64,000 nucleotides of DNA, taken from Streptomyces diacarni (lineage in GTDB: Bacteria; Actinomycetota; Actinomycetes; Streptomycetales; Streptomycetaceae). This document shows, piece by piece, positions 16,446 through 24,326 of this stretch. The stretch covers positions 62,001-126,000 of the forward strand of contig NZ_QOIN01000040.1 in assembly GCF_003323715.1 (NCBI RefSeq). The letters run 5' to 3'. Under the pieces are notes generated by a model. The model saw only the letters and a list, made by a program, of their open reading frames with translations, searched no databases and was not told the origin of the DNA. Every line of letters starts with the position of its first letter. Within the stretch, counting starts at the first letter, position 1. Both the position numbers and the translations under genes were made by a program.

Positions 16446-17357
16446 ATGCCGCACACGGAGATTGGGGGCCACCGGCTGGCCCTCAGCAACCTCGACAAGG
16501 TGCTCTATCCGGCGACGGGTTTCACCAAGGGAGAGGCGATCCACTACTACGCCTCGATCGCCGACGCCGTCCTGCCTCACCTCGACGGACGCCCCCTCTC
16601 CTTCCTGCGCTACCCGGACGGCGTGGAGGGCGAGAAGTTCTTCACCAAGCACGTCCCGCCCGGCACGCCCAGCTGGGTGACGACCCGCAAGATCAACGTC
16701 GTCAGCAAGGAACCGCTGCACCAGGTCCTCATCCAGGACGAGGCGACGCTGGTGTGGGCCGCGAACCTCGCCGCGCTGGAGCTGCACACCCCGCAGTGGC
16801 GCTCCGACCACCAGGCCAAGGCCGACCGCCTCGTCTTCGACCTCGACCCCGGCGAAGGTGCCGACATCCTGGACTGCCGCACCCTCGCCGACTGGCTGCG
16901 CGCACGCGCCGCCGACGACGACATCACCCTGCTGCCCAAGACCTCCGGCTCGAAGGGCCTGCACCTGATCGCCGCCCTCGAACGCACGCCCTCGGACCAG
17001 GTGTCGGCGTATGCGAAGAAGCTCGCGCAGGAGGCCGAGGCGGACATGCCGGAGCAGGCGGTCAGCAAGATGGCCAAGAACCTGCGTGGCGGCAAGGTCT
17101 TCGTGGACTGGTCCCAGAACAACCAGGCCAAGACGACCGCCGCGCCCTACACCCTGCGCGCCAAGGACCGGCCCACCGTCTCCACGCCGTTGACCTGGGA
17201 CGAGCTCGCCGCGGCCAGGAAGCCGGACGACCTCGTCTTCCTCACTTCCGACCTCCCTGCCCGCGTCGAGGAACACGGCGACCTGCTGGCGCCCCTGCTC
17301 GCGGAGGAGAAGAAGGGCGGCAGCAAGAAGAACGCGCGCGGCCGGATTCCCCGGTAG
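16446..17357 (+). CDS. ligD: LigD-type NHEJ polymerase (PrimPol) domain protein
   Basis: 303 residues from ATG 16446; an in-frame TTG 27 bases upstream overlaps the inverted repeat and is rejected. It starts HTEIGGHRLALSNLDKVLYP. It carries RLVFDLDPGEGAD near residue 135 (the metal-binding D-x-D of the archaeo-eukaryotic primase fold) and KTSGSKGLHLIAAL near residue 167. It has only the polymerase module; ligase and phosphoesterase modules are absent, as is common when streptomycetes split LigD. It fills gaps and adds ribonucleotides at Ku-bound breaks. It is divergent from ku. Confidence 0.93.
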   Translation: MPHTEIGGHRLALSNLDKVLYPATGFTKGEAIHYYASIADAVLPHLDGRPLSFLRYPDGVEGEKFFTKHVPPGTPSWVTTRKINVVSKEPLHQVLIQDEATLVWAANLAALELHTPQWRSDHQAKADRLVFDLDPGEGADILDCRTLADWLRARAADDDITLLPKTSGSKGLHLIAALERTPSDQVSAYAKKLAQEAEADMPEQAVSKMAKNLRGGKVFVDWSQNNQAKTTAAPYTLRAKDRPTVSTPLTWDELAAARKPDDLVFLTSDLPARVEEHGDLLAPLLAEEKKGGSKKNARGRIPR

Positions 17358-17383
17358 CGGCGGCGGCGCCGGGTGAGCGGGCC

Positions 17384-17419
17384 GCGGCAGCCCCGGCCGT
17401 CCGGAGCCGGGGCTGCCGC
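17384..17419. terminator. Bidirectional terminator hairpin
   Basis: Perfect 14-base arms (17384-17397 and 17406-17419) flank an 8-base loop. It sits between the convergent LigD-polymerase gene and the YtxH-like gene. There is no U-run, which is usual in this GC range. Confidence 0.8.
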
Positions 17420-17432
17420 AGTGCGCCGAGGC

Positions 17433-17720
17433 CTAGCGACCCTCGGCGCCCCAGTCGTCGCCGGAGCGGGCGCGGTGGTCCCGGACCGTGCGCACACGGT
17501 CACCGAGCGAGGAGGGGAGCCGGTCCTGGACACGGTCGGCCGCCTTGGAGGCGGCCTGCCGCCCGCTGAGGGCCGCCGCCTCTCCCGCGTTGCGCACCGC
17601 CGGGTTCTCCGAGATTCTCCGCACGCTCTTCCTGATCTGCTCGTAGCGCTCGCGTCCCGCGCGGGCGCCGAGCAGGTAGCCGACGGCCAGTCCGGACACG
17701 AACGTGAGCCGGTAGCGCAT
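17433..17720 (-). CDS. YtxH-like small membrane-associated protein
   Basis: 95 residues from ATG 17720; a longer in-frame extension lacks coding character. The N-terminus LTFVSGLAVGYLLGARAGRE is a short hydrophobic Gly-rich helix ending in the GARAGRERYEQIRK pattern typical of YtxH-domain proteins. A charged amphipathic region with AADRVQDRL follows. These are abundant in actinobacteria and have been tied to envelope stress, but the function is not established. It is monocistronic and converges on LigD-polymerase. Confidence 0.8.
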   Translation of the reverse strand: MRYRLTFVSGLAVGYLLGARAGRERYEQIRKSVRRISENPAVRNAGEAAALSGRQAASKAADRVQDRLPSSLGDRVRTVRDHRARSGDDWGAEGR

Positions 17721-17911
17721 AGCTTTGCCCCTTCTCTCGGCCTTGAGGTCCATCTCCCGGCGTCCCGGCCGCGTCGGCCGCCGGGACGCCTCAAGGGGTA
17801 CCGCGCATGGGCGGCGGCAATACCGATTTCGGAGCACCCCCTGGCATGCGCTAATGTATTCCCCGTCGCAAGGGAGCGCCCCGGCCACCGGGAGCGCGAC
17901 CGGCGGGACAT

Positions 17912-17984
17912 TCCCGTGTAGCTCAATCGGCAGAGCAGCCGGCTGTTAACCGGCAGGTTACTGGTTCGAGTCCAGTCGCGGGAG
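17912..17984 (+). tRNA. tRNA-Asn (anticodon GTT)
   Basis: A 73-base cloverleaf. The acceptor stem TCCCGTG pairs with CGCGGGA with one G-U. The D-arm GTAGCTCAATCGGCAGAGC, anticodon loop CTGTTAA and T-arm GGTTCGAGTCC are standard. CCA is not encoded. A hairpin terminator follows 10 bases later. Confidence 0.96.
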
Positions 17985-17993
17985 CAACAGTGG

Positions 17994-18016
17994 AAGGGGC
18001 CCCGGAGGGGCCCCTT
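17994..18016 (+). terminator. Terminator after tRNA-Asn
   Basis: Perfect 10-base arms AAGGGGCCCC and GGGGCCCCTT around a GGA loop, followed by a pyrimidine-rich CTCTCCTTCC stretch. It starts 10 bases after the tRNA 3' end. Confidence 0.85.
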
Positions 18017-18187
18017 CTCTCCTTCCGGCCCATGCCCGTCGCCGCCCTCCCTTCGCCCTTCCTTTCGCCTTGCTCCTCGTCCGCGGGGCTGCGGGGCTCC
18101 CCTGTTCCGGGCGCTCGCGGGCCACTTCCGGGAAATTGGCGCCGACCGGGAACCGATCACCCCTGGTTCGGGGTCCTCACCTGCGTA

Positions 18188-18269
18188 GATCTCCCCCGGC
18201 GCGGGCGGGAGATCCTATGAACGGTTATGCTGCGGCAGACGGCGCGCACAGATGTGCGCGGTGCGCCGT
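18188..18269 (+). other. Two hairpins in the leader before the second tRNA
   Basis: GATCTCCC (18188-18195) pairs with GGGAGATC (18207-18214). A second bulged hairpin pairs ACGGCGCGCAC (18239-18249) with GTGCG (18254-18258) and CGCCGT (18264-18269), ending 3 bases before the tRNA. A -10-like TATGCT lies at 18226-18231. The rest of the 18017-18272 gap shows nothing else. Confidence 0.4.
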
Positions 18270-18272
18270 TAC

Positions 18273-18346
18273 GGGGCGGTAGCTCAGCCGGTTAGAGCAG
18301 CGGACTCATAATCCGTCGGCCGTGGGTTCGAGTCCCACCCGCCCCA
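18273..18346 (+). tRNA. tRNA with anticodon CAT (elongator Met or Ile2)
   Basis: A 74-base cloverleaf with acceptor GGGGCGG pairing CCGCCCC, D-arm GTAGCTCAGCCGGTTAGAGC, anticodon stem GCGGA/TCCGT with loop CTCATAA, and T-arm GGGTTCGAGTCCC. CCA is not encoded. It lacks initiator features such as an unpaired first base pair and three G-C pairs in the anticodon stem. Whether the C is modified to lysidine (Ile) or not (Met) cannot be decided from sequence alone. Confidence 0.9.
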
Positions 18347-18386
18347 CGGGCGCAGGTGTCCGAAAAATCGGCGCCACCTGCACATG

Positions 18387-18420
18387 AGCGCCCCACCCGG
18401 CCCCGGCCTGGTGGGGCGCT
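18387..18420 (+). terminator. Terminator after tRNA(CAT)
   Basis: Perfect 11-base arms AGCGCCCCACC (18387-18397) and GGTGGGGCGCT (18410-18420) around a 12-base loop, 40 bases after the tRNA. From 18421 to 18712 I see no gene or other clear structure. Confidence 0.75.
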
Positions 18421-18712
18421 CGGCCATTTCAGGGGTGACTCGCGCGCGCAGAAGGCGAGCCGGAACACCCCACCAGCCCCTCCTTCGAGTGAACCTCGGC
18501 ATCACTCCTTCGGGCACCCGCGGGGCGGCCCCTTCCGCACCCCGGGCGGCGAACGCCCGTCGGGACAGACCATGGTGAAAAGTCGTCACCCCCCAGACCG
18601 GTGACGTCCGCACACCGGGTGCCACCCACCGGCCCGCCCCGGCCCGGACCCCGACTCAGCCGACCCGACCCGGCCCGACCCGGCCCCGGAATCGAGACGG
18701 GCAGAGACAAAT

Positions 18713-18755
18713 GTCAACAACGGTTGACAACTCCTCCGCGTCACCCTACGTTGAC
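18713..18755 (+). promoter_or_regulatory. Promoter with GTTGAC repeats, predicted leaderless start
   Basis: TTGACA at 18724-18729 and TACGTT at 18747-18752 are 17 bases apart, a near-consensus vegetative promoter. The ATG at 18759 lies 7 bases after the -10, so transcription should begin at or next to it. GTCAAC (18713-18718) and GTTGAC (18723-18728) form a palindrome over the -35. A third GTTGAC (18750-18755) overlaps the -10. Confidence 0.7.
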
Positions 18756-18758
18756 GCC

Positions 18759-18992
18759 ATGGCAGGTACCGAAGCGCAGGAAGCGGTGCATACCGCTCAG
18801 GCCGCCCTGAACAGCGACCCGGCAGTCGGCCTGCGGGCCGTCGCCGCGCTGCGGCGGCTCGCCGAGCGACTGGAGGCGCTCCAGGTCGACGGCGCCCGGC
18901 GCCAGGGCTGGTCCTGGGACGAGATCGGGGCGGCCCTGGGCGTCAGCCGGCAGGCCGTGCACAAGAAGCACGCGAAGCGGAAGGGAAAGTGA
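18759..18992 (+). CDS. Small helix-turn-helix protein
   Basis: 77 residues from ATG 18759. An earlier ATG at 18711 is rejected because the promoter lies between the two. The C-terminal half is an HTH: GWSWDEIGAALGVSRQAVHK followed by a basic KHAKRKGK tail. The N-terminal half is an Ala/Leu helix. Its stop overlaps the GTG of the Clp-N gene (GTGA), so the two are co-translated. It probably binds the GTTGAC repeats over its own promoter, which is inference. Similar HTH/Clp-N pairs are common in streptomycetes. Confidence 0.85.
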   Translation: MAGTEAQEAVHTAQAALNSDPAVGLRAVAALRRLAERLEALQVDGARRQGWSWDEIGAALGVSRQAVHKKHAKRKGK

Positions 18993-19612
18993 GGCCGGTG
19001 TTCGAACGGTTCAGCAAGGAGGCGCGGGAGGTCGTGATCCGCGCACAGGAGGAGGCCGAAGCGCTGGGACACGAGTGGATCGGCACCGAGCACCTGCTGC
19101 TCGCGGCGCTGCGCTTCCCCCAGCAGCCGGGTGCGGCGACGCTCACGCGCCTCGGCGTCACCCCCGCCTCGTGCCGGGCGGCGGTCGCGGGAGTGGTGAG
19201 CGGGACGAGCGACGACCTCGGGCCGCAGGACGCCGCCGCGCTGCGGGCGTTCGGTATCGACCTGGAGGAGGTCCGCCGACGCGCGGAGGAGTCGTTCGGC
19301 CAGGGCGCGCTGGACGGCCCGGCGGGCACCGAGGACGGCGGCGCCCACGGACCGGCCGGGCGGCACCGGCCACGCGGCGGCCGGGCGCCGTCCCGGCACC
19401 TTCCGTTCGCCGCCCAGGCGAAGAAGGCGCTCAAGGACGCGCTGGGCGAGGCGCTGGCGCGCAAGGACCGGCGCATCGGCGTGGAGCACGTCGTGCTCGG
19501 CCTGTCGCGCTCCGACGACACCCTCTCTCTGGGCGTCTTCGCCCGGCTCGGCGTCACGCCCGAGGTCCTGAGAGAACGGGTGCTCAGCGACCTGCGGGAG
19601 GCCGCCGCCTGA
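18989..19612 (+). CDS. Clp N-domain protein without ATPase
   Basis: 207 residues from a GTG overlapping the HTH stop; a second GTG at 18998 gives the more canonical VFERFSKEAREVV start. Two Clp N repeats are visible: residues 4-60 (VVIRAQEEAEALGHEWIGTE, LLLAALR) and about 150-200 (KDALGEALARKDRRIGVEHV, VLGLSRSDD). A hydrophilic Gly/Arg linker separates them. There is no Walker motif, so it is not an unfoldase. Such proteins could dock substrates to ClpC or control it. Coupling to a regulator fits a proteostasis role. Confidence 0.85.
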   Translation: MRPVFERFSKEAREVVIRAQEEAEALGHEWIGTEHLLLAALRFPQQPGAATLTRLGVTPASCRAAVAGVVSGTSDDLGPQDAAALRAFGIDLEEVRRRAEESFGQGALDGPAGTEDGGAHGPAGRHRPRGGRAPSRHLPFAAQAKKALKDALGEALARKDRRIGVEHVVLGLSRSDDTLSLGVFARLGVTPEVLRERVLSDLREAAA

Positions 19613-19802
19613 CACCGCCGGGGGCCGGGGGGCGGACGGGACGGATGTGGCTGACGTGACGTCAACTCGCCCCGCGTGCTCCCCGGGAGGCGTACAACCC
19701 CGGGCCGGGCCAACGTGTCTTACTGGGTATCCGGCGCATCGACCACATGCCTCGGATGCCTCGTATCCGACCGTTGTTCAGGAAAGAGGGGGAAAAATCT
19801 CC

Positions 19803-20333
19803 ATGCGTTCCACTCGTTTCTCCAAGGGCGCGCTGGTCGCGGCCACCACGGCACTGGTGCTGTTGCCGGCCGGCGCGGCGTACGCGGGCAGCGGCCCTGC
19901 CACCGGTCCTTCGCAGAAGCTGACCCGCACCTCGGCCCCCTCCCCGGAGGGGAACCCGGCGAGCAAGCGGGCACAGGCCTCGGGCGTCTGCGACGACGCG
20001 GTGCAGATCGGCGAGCGCGCGCTGATCAAGCGCGGCTCGGAAACACTTGCCTCCGTCAAACAGTTCTACTCGAAGAAGTGCCACGAGAACTACGCCTACC
20101 TGTGGGTGTGGGAGAGCTTCCGCAAGACCGCCGAGCCCTACGACGTGACCCTGGGCGTCTACAGCTACGACGACGACTCGGTGCACGCCGCCAAGGCGTG
20201 GAAGGCCACCAAGCAGCAGGAGTTCTGGTCCGAGGGGGCGAACACGGTCGAGGCCTGCACGTCCGCCGTGGGCTCGCTGCGCCCGGCGGGTTCGCCGCAG
20301 GCCTACCAGGCGTTCTCGCAGAAGCGCTGCTGA
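19803..20333 (+). CDS. Secreted small cysteine protein A
   Basis: 176 residues. A Sec signal peptide (RFSKGALVAATTALVLLPAG, cleavage near AYA-GSG) is followed by a disordered Pro/Ser region. The folded domain of about 110 residues has four Cys (GVCDDA, KKCHENY, VEACTS, C-terminal KRC), enough for two disulfides. The core VKQFYSKKC is reminiscent of the YSxxC pattern of DUF2690-type proteins, but the match is weak. AGGGGGA precedes the ATG. It is a paralogue of the gene at 20513, with the same Cys pattern. Function unknown. Confidence 0.8.
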   Translation: MRSTRFSKGALVAATTALVLLPAGAAYAGSGPATGPSQKLTRTSAPSPEGNPASKRAQASGVCDDAVQIGERALIKRGSETLASVKQFYSKKCHENYAYLWVWESFRKTAEPYDVTLGVYSYDDDSVHAAKAWKATKQQEFWSEGANTVEACTSAVGSLRPAGSPQAYQAFSQKRC

Positions 20334-20360
20334 GTACGGGGGCGACCGGGGGCCAATGAC

Positions 20361-20395
20361 CGGGGTCCGGCACCGCGTTGGCGGGCCGGGCCCCG
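20361..20395 (+). terminator. Hairpin after secreted protein A
   Basis: 11-base arms (20361-20371 and 20385-20395), one G-U pair, 13-base loop, 28 bases after the stop at 20333. It probably separates the two paralogues into independent transcripts. Confidence 0.6.
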
Positions 20396-20421
20396 CTCGT
20401 ACGACCCGCCGTGGCGGGTGA

Positions 20422-20489
20422 ATCCCAGCCGTGGACGCCGTGGGATCTTACTGTGATGCCCGATCCGGCCTTTTTGTCCGGAAGATCAC
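20422..20489 (+). promoter_or_regulatory. Leader hairpins before secreted protein B
   Basis: An inverted repeat ATCCCA...TGGGAT (about 20422-20446) precedes a second one, GTGAT (20453-20457) with ATCAC (20485-20489). The second has an inner CCGG/CCGG stem around a CTTTTTGT loop. The start codon is at 20513 after GAGGAGG. Confidence 0.4.
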
Positions 20490-20512
20490 GCTCTCCCTGA
20501 GGAGGAGACCCC

Positions 20513-21046
20513 ATGCGTACCCTTCCGCCCGTCAAGGGCGCCCTCGTAGCCGCGGCCTGCGCACTGGCCCTGCTGCCCGCCGGTGCAGCCCAGGCCGGTT
20601 CCGGTCCGGCTCCCGCCCCTGGCGCCGACCGCGGGGCGACGGCCATGAACGCCGCCCCCGAGTCCGACGCCTCCGAGGGCTCGGCCCAGCAGGCACGCGT
20701 GTGCGCGGACGCCTACCAGATCGGCTCCACCGGCCACATCAAGCGCAAGGGCCACGTCATCGCGTCGGTGAAGCAGTTCTACTCGCCGCGCTGCAACCGC
20801 AACTACGGCTACCTGTACGTGTGGCAGAGCTTCCGGCAGAAGCACCCGCACTGGTCGACCAACATCGCCGTGTACGACTTCAAGACGCACAAGCTGGTGG
20901 GTCTGCGCAGCTGGAACCGCACCAAGGCGGCGTCCTTCTGGTCGTACCCCGCGGACACGGTGCGCCACTGCACGGCGGCCCGCGGCGTCGTGCGCGCCCC
21001 CGGCGACAGCAAGCAGAACTTCGCCTACTCCTCGAAGCGCTGCTGA
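20513..21046 (+). CDS. Secreted small cysteine protein B (paralogue of A)
   Basis: 177 residues. The signal peptide is PPVKGALVAAACALALLPAG with a likely AQA-GSG cleavage site, followed by a disordered Ala/Glu/Ser linker. The domain has four Cys at positions equivalent to paralogue A (RVCADAY, PRCNRNY, RHCTAA, final KRC) and the shared VKQFYSPRC and YLYVWQSFR core. Strong GAGGAGG precedes the ATG. It lies 179 bases after paralogue A. The tandem pair suggests a recent duplication with divergence. Function unknown. Confidence 0.8.
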   Translation: MRTLPPVKGALVAAACALALLPAGAAQAGSGPAPAPGADRGATAMNAAPESDASEGSAQQARVCADAYQIGSTGHIKRKGHVIASVKQFYSPRCNRNYGYLYVWQSFRQKHPHWSTNIAVYDFKTHKLVGLRSWNRTKAASFWSYPADTVRHCTAARGVVRAPGDSKQNFAYSSKRC

Positions 21047-21081
21047 CGCGACCGCGCGCCCGCACCACCCCGCAGCACCTC

Positions 21082-21114
21082 GGACCCGTGACCGTACAGA
21101 CCGGTCACGGGTCC
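21082..21114. terminator. Bidirectional terminator hairpin
   Basis: Perfect 12-base arms GGACCCGTGACC and GGTCACGGGTCC around a 9-base loop. It lies between the convergent secreted protein B gene and the PatB-type lyase gene. Confidence 0.85.
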
Positions 21115-21172
21115 GCCGCGTGCCCCGGGACCCGCCCCGGGGGGCCTGCCCCGGAACCCGCGGCCGCGGCGC

Positions 21173-22330
21173 TCAGACCGCCGACGCCATCCGGCGCACG
21201 GCCTCGTCGAGGATGTCCGGCGAGGTCGCCAGATTGAGCCGCACGTGCCCGGCTCCCCCGGTGCCGAAGGCGGGCCCCGAGTTGAGGGCCACCCGCCCGC
21301 GCTCCAGGAAGACGGCGGCCGGATCGTCGCCCAGCCCCAGGGCGCGGCAGTCGAGCCACGCCAAGAAGGTGCCCTCGCCCGGGCGGTAGCCGACGTCGGG
21401 CAGGTGGCGTTCCAGCAGGCCGGCGAGCAGCCGCCGGTTGTCATCGAGCCCCTCCAGCAGGCTGTCGAGCCAGCCGGTGGCATGCCGCAGCGCCGCGGTG
21501 TGGGCGAGGACCCCCAGATGGCTGGGTCCGTGGCCGACCTCCTCCGGCATGCGGGCCAGGTCGTCGGCCGCCTCGCTCCCCGCGAGGGCGAGCGCGGCCT
21601 TGAGCCCGGCCAGGTTCCACGCCTTGGAGGCGGACATCAGGCTGAAGCCGTGCTCACCGCCGGGCACCGAGAGGTAGGGCACGTGGTGTGCGCCCGGCAG
21701 TACCACCGGCGCGTGGATCTCGTCGGCGACCACCCGTACGCCGTGCGCCCGTGCGCGAGCGGCCACACCGGTGAGTTCGTCGGCCGTGTGCACGGTGCCG
21801 GTGGGATTGTGGGGACTGCACAGCAGGTAGGCGGCCCGGCGGCCGCCCTCGACCGCCCGGGCGAAGGCGGTCTCCAGGGCGGCGGTCTCCAGCCGTCCCG
21901 CCCCGTCCAGCGGGGCCTCGACCACCCGGCGGCCCAGATGCGTCACGAACTGGTAGAAGGGCGTGTAGACGGGGGAGTTGACCACCACCGCGTCCCCCGG
22001 CCCGGTGATGAGCTTGAGTATCTCGACGACGCCGAGCATCACGTCGGGGACGAGGGCCGTGCGCTCCGGCGGTACCTCCCAGCCCCAGCGGCGCCGGGTG
22101 AAGTCGGCGAGTGCCTGTGCGTAGACCGGGCCGGCCGGATAGCCGGTGTCGCCCAGGCGCACCGCCTCGGTGATCGCCTCGGCGACCGGTTCCGCCAGCG
22201 GCACGTCCATCTCGGCCACCCACAGGGGCAGCACGTCGGGTGCGTAGGTGCGCCATTTCATGCTGGTGCGGCGGCGCAGTTGGTCGAGGGTCAGGCGCCG
22301 CAGCGGGTCGGGCTCGGTCGCACGGGTCAC
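21173..22330 (-). CDS. PatB/MalY-type aminotransferase (putative cystathionine beta-lyase)
   Basis: 385 residues from GTG 22330 with AAGGGAG upstream. It is a fold-type I PLP enzyme. The N-terminus [20 protein letters not shown] with AEMD is the PatB/MalY signature. [17 protein letters not shown] and [14 protein letters not shown] follow, and the PLP lysine lies in [12 protein letters not shown]. The C-terminus [20 protein letters not shown] completes the family pattern. It should cleave cystathionine or related C-S bonds to give a thiol, pyruvate and ammonia. It is monocistronic, with a low-complexity block upstream. Confidence 0.9.
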   Translation of the reverse strand: MTRATEPDPLRRLTLDQLRRRTSMKWRTYAPDVLPLWVAEMDVPLAEPVAEAITEAVRLGDTGYPAGPVYAQALADFTRRRWGWEVPPERTALVPDVMLGVVEILKLITGPGDAVVVNSPVYTPFYQFVTHLGRRVVEAPLDGAGRLETAALETAFARAVEGGRRAAYLLCSPHNPTGTVHTADELTGVAARARAHGVRVVADEIHAPVVLPGAHHVPYLSVPGGEHGFSLMSASKAWNLAGLKAALALAGSEAADDLARMPEEVGHGPSHLGVLAHTAALRHATGWLDSLLEGLDDNRRLLAGLLERHLPDVGYRPGEGTFLAWLDCRALGLGDDPAAVFLERGRVALNSGPAFGTGGAGHVRLNLATSPDILDEAVRRMASAV

Positions 22331-22344
22331 AGGGGCTCCCTTCA

Positions 22345-22426
22345 CGGCAACGCCAAAAGCAACAGCAAGGGCGACGGCAACGGCAGCGGCAACGGCAGCG
22401 GCAAGAGCCACGGCATCAGCCACGGC
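22345..22426. repeat. Low-complexity GGCAAC/GGCAGC repeat
   Basis: An imperfect hexanucleotide-like array built from GGCAAC, GGCAGC and GCCACGGC units lies directly upstream of the lyase start at 22330. The remainder of the 22331-22637 gap shows no gene. Confidence 0.7.
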
Positions 22427-22637
22427 GTCTTCGGTGCGGGCTTCCGGGCGTCTCCCGGTACGAGACGGTGCACGTCGCACGGCGGTGACCGGTCTCACGC
22501 TAGGACGGCCGGGAGCGATCCGCGACAGTGCGCGCGTGGGGAAGGCGGGCAGACAGGCAGCCGGGCCGGATGAGGCGTGGGTCACGGGTGCGGGGGGCCG
22601 GGTCCGGTACGGGCAGCTATGAGGCATCATTCCGGCC

Positions 22638-24044
22638 ATGGGGATAGTCGCCGGACTGGACAGCTCAGCCGAGTACACAAGCATCGTCGTCTGCGACGCG
22701 GAGACGGGCGCGATCGTACGGCACGGCCACGCCGCACATCCCGGGGAGCGCGACGATCCGCAGTCCTGGCTGCTCTCACTCGGTGAGGCGGCGGGCGGCG
22801 GGCAGCTCGCCGACGTGCAGGCCATCGGCGTCTCCGGACAGCAGCAGGGCCTCGTGGCGCTCGACGAAGCGGGGGCCCCTGTGGGGCCCGCGCTGCTCGG
22901 CAACGACCAGCGGGTGCAGACCGCGGCCGCCGACCTGGTGGACACGCTGGGCGGACGCGAGGCGTGGGCGCAGGCCGTCGGCACGGTCCCGCAGGCCTCC
23001 CACCCGGTCTCGAAGCTGCGCTGGCTGGCGCGCGAGCAGGAGGAGGCCGCCCGCCGGGTGGCCGAGGTGATGCAGCCGCACGACTGGCTGGTCTGGCAGT
23101 TGCTGGGACGCCCGGAGCGCCGGGTGACCGACCGGGGCGACGCCTCGGGCACCGGCTACTGGTCGGCCGCGACCGAGTCCTACAGGCCCGACCTGGTGGA
23201 GCTGGCGCTGGGCCGTCCGGCGAGGCTCCCCGAGGTCGTCAGCCCTTCCCAGCCGGCCGGGCACACGCCCGAGGGGCTGCTGATCTCCGCCGGTACGGGG
23301 CAGACGATGGCCGCCGCCTTCGGACTGGGGCTCGGGCTGGGCGACGCGGTGATCTCGCTGGGCGCCACGGGCTCGGTCTGCGCCGTCCACCACGAGGCGC
23401 TGGGCGATCCGAGTGGCACCATCACCTCCTACGCGGACGCGACCGGGATGTACCTGCCCGTGGTGCGCACGCTGAACGCGACGCGGGTGCTGCGGGGTGC
23501 CGCCGGGATGCTGAGCACCGATCTGGAGGGCCTGTCCGAGCTGGCTTCGGAGTCGACACCCGGTGCCTCGGGGCTGGTCCTGCTGCCGTATCTGGAGGGC
23601 GAGCGCACTCCGCAGCTGCCGTACACGGCGGGCTCGCTGCACGGGCTGCGGCGCGAGAGCATGAAGCCCGAGTTCCTGGCGCGGGCCGCCGTCGAGGGCA
23701 TGCTGTGCGGGCTGGCAGACGCGCTGGAGGTGCTGCGCAGCCGCGGGGTCTCGGTGCGCCGGGTCTTCCTGCTGGGGCAGGCCGCGAACCTGCGGGCCGT
23801 GCGGACGGCGGCGCCCGCGCTGCTGGACGCCCAGGTGGTGGTGCCCGAGCCCGCCGACTACGCCGCGATCGGTGCGGCGCGGCAGGCGGCGTGGGCGCTG
23901 TCAGGGTCGGGTCACCCCCCGCAGTGGCCCGCCGCGGCCTGCCAGGTGTTCGAGGCGGGCGAGGAGCGCGCCGTCGGGCAGGCCGTGCGGCAGCAGTACG
24001 TCACGGTGCGCGAGGAGACGTATCCGGGCGCGCTGCCGGTGTAG
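22638..24044 (+). CDS. xylB: FGGY-family carbohydrate kinase (xylulokinase-like)
   Basis: 468 residues, the usual FGGY length. The N-terminal phosphate loop is [34 protein letters not shown] and the GNDQR segment near residue 94 are xylulokinase-like. [11 protein letters not shown] carries the catalytic-region Asp, and ISLGATGSV and [12 protein letters not shown] complete the second lobe. It phosphorylates a ketopentose, probably D-xylulose, for the pentose phosphate route. No xylose isomerase or sugar transporter is adjacent, so the substrate stays uncertain. It is monocistronic, with a 17-bp tandem array after the stop. Confidence 0.87.
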   Translation: MGIVAGLDSSAEYTSIVVCDAETGAIVRHGHAAHPGERDDPQSWLLSLGEAAGGGQLADVQAIGVSGQQQGLVALDEAGAPVGPALLGNDQRVQTAAADLVDTLGGREAWAQAVGTVPQASHPVSKLRWLAREQEEAARRVAEVMQPHDWLVWQLLGRPERRVTDRGDASGTGYWSAATESYRPDLVELALGRPARLPEVVSPSQPAGHTPEGLLISAGTGQTMAAAFGLGLGLGDAVISLGATGSVCAVHHEALGDPSGTITSYADATGMYLPVVRTLNATRVLRGAAGMLSTDLEGLSELASESTPGASGLVLLPYLEGERTPQLPYTAGSLHGLRRESMKPEFLARAAVEGMLCGLADALEVLRSRGVSVRRVFLLGQAANLRAVRTAAPALLDAQVVVPEPADYAAIGAARQAAWALSGSGHPPQWPAAACQVFEAGEERAVGQAVRQQYVTVREETYPGALPV

Positions 24045-24072
24045 TCGCCGAAGCGACGGTCCCGACGCCGGC

Positions 24073-24140
24073 GAGCAGCCCGCCACGGCGAGCGGTCCGC
24101 CGCGACGAGCGGTCCGCCACGGCGAGTAGCCCGCCGCGAC
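24073..24140 (+). repeat. 17-bp tandem repeat, four copies
   Basis: Units of GAGC(A/G)G(C/T)CCGCC(A/G)CG(G/A)C run at 24073-24089, 24090-24106, 24107-24123 and 24124-24140, beginning 29 bases after the FGGY stop. Alternate units are more similar, which suggests duplication of a 34-bp pair. Confidence 0.8.
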
Positions 24141-24200
24141 GCCCCCACCGCGCTCCGGCGCGGCCCCGCCCGCAACCCGGTGCGGCCCGCCCGTAGCCCC

Positions 24201-24251
24201 CTCCTTTTGCCAGGACTTGACCGGGGTTGCGGTGGAAAAACTCAAAAGGAG
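24201..24251. promoter_or_regulatory. Inverted repeat upstream of the ABC exporter
   Basis: CTCCTTTTG (24201-24209) and CAAAAGGAG (24243-24251) are perfect 9-base arms 33 bases apart, 75 bases before the exporter start. A TTGACC-like -35 lies between them. This may be an operator or leader stem. Confidence 0.4.
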
Positions 24252-24326
24252 AGGCGGCCGCGTGCCGCACGCAGTTACGCTCTTCCACTTCTGCTTCCCA
24301 CCCTCACTGACCACGAGGACATCCGT

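Noticed and set aside
17912..18346. Integration hotspot at the two tRNA genes
   Set aside because: No integrase, no partial tRNA copy and no foreign base composition is seen nearby.
18711..18758. Upstream ATG 18711 as the HTH gene start
   Set aside because: The -35 and -10 boxes lie after it, so a transcript from this promoter would not contain it.
22345..22426. A CRISPR-like array
   Set aside because: Units are 6 bases and contiguous, without spacers or cas genes; it is simple-sequence DNA.
24073..24140. CRISPR or phage attachment repeats
   Set aside because: Units are contiguous 17-mers with no spacers and no integrase or tRNA at the site.
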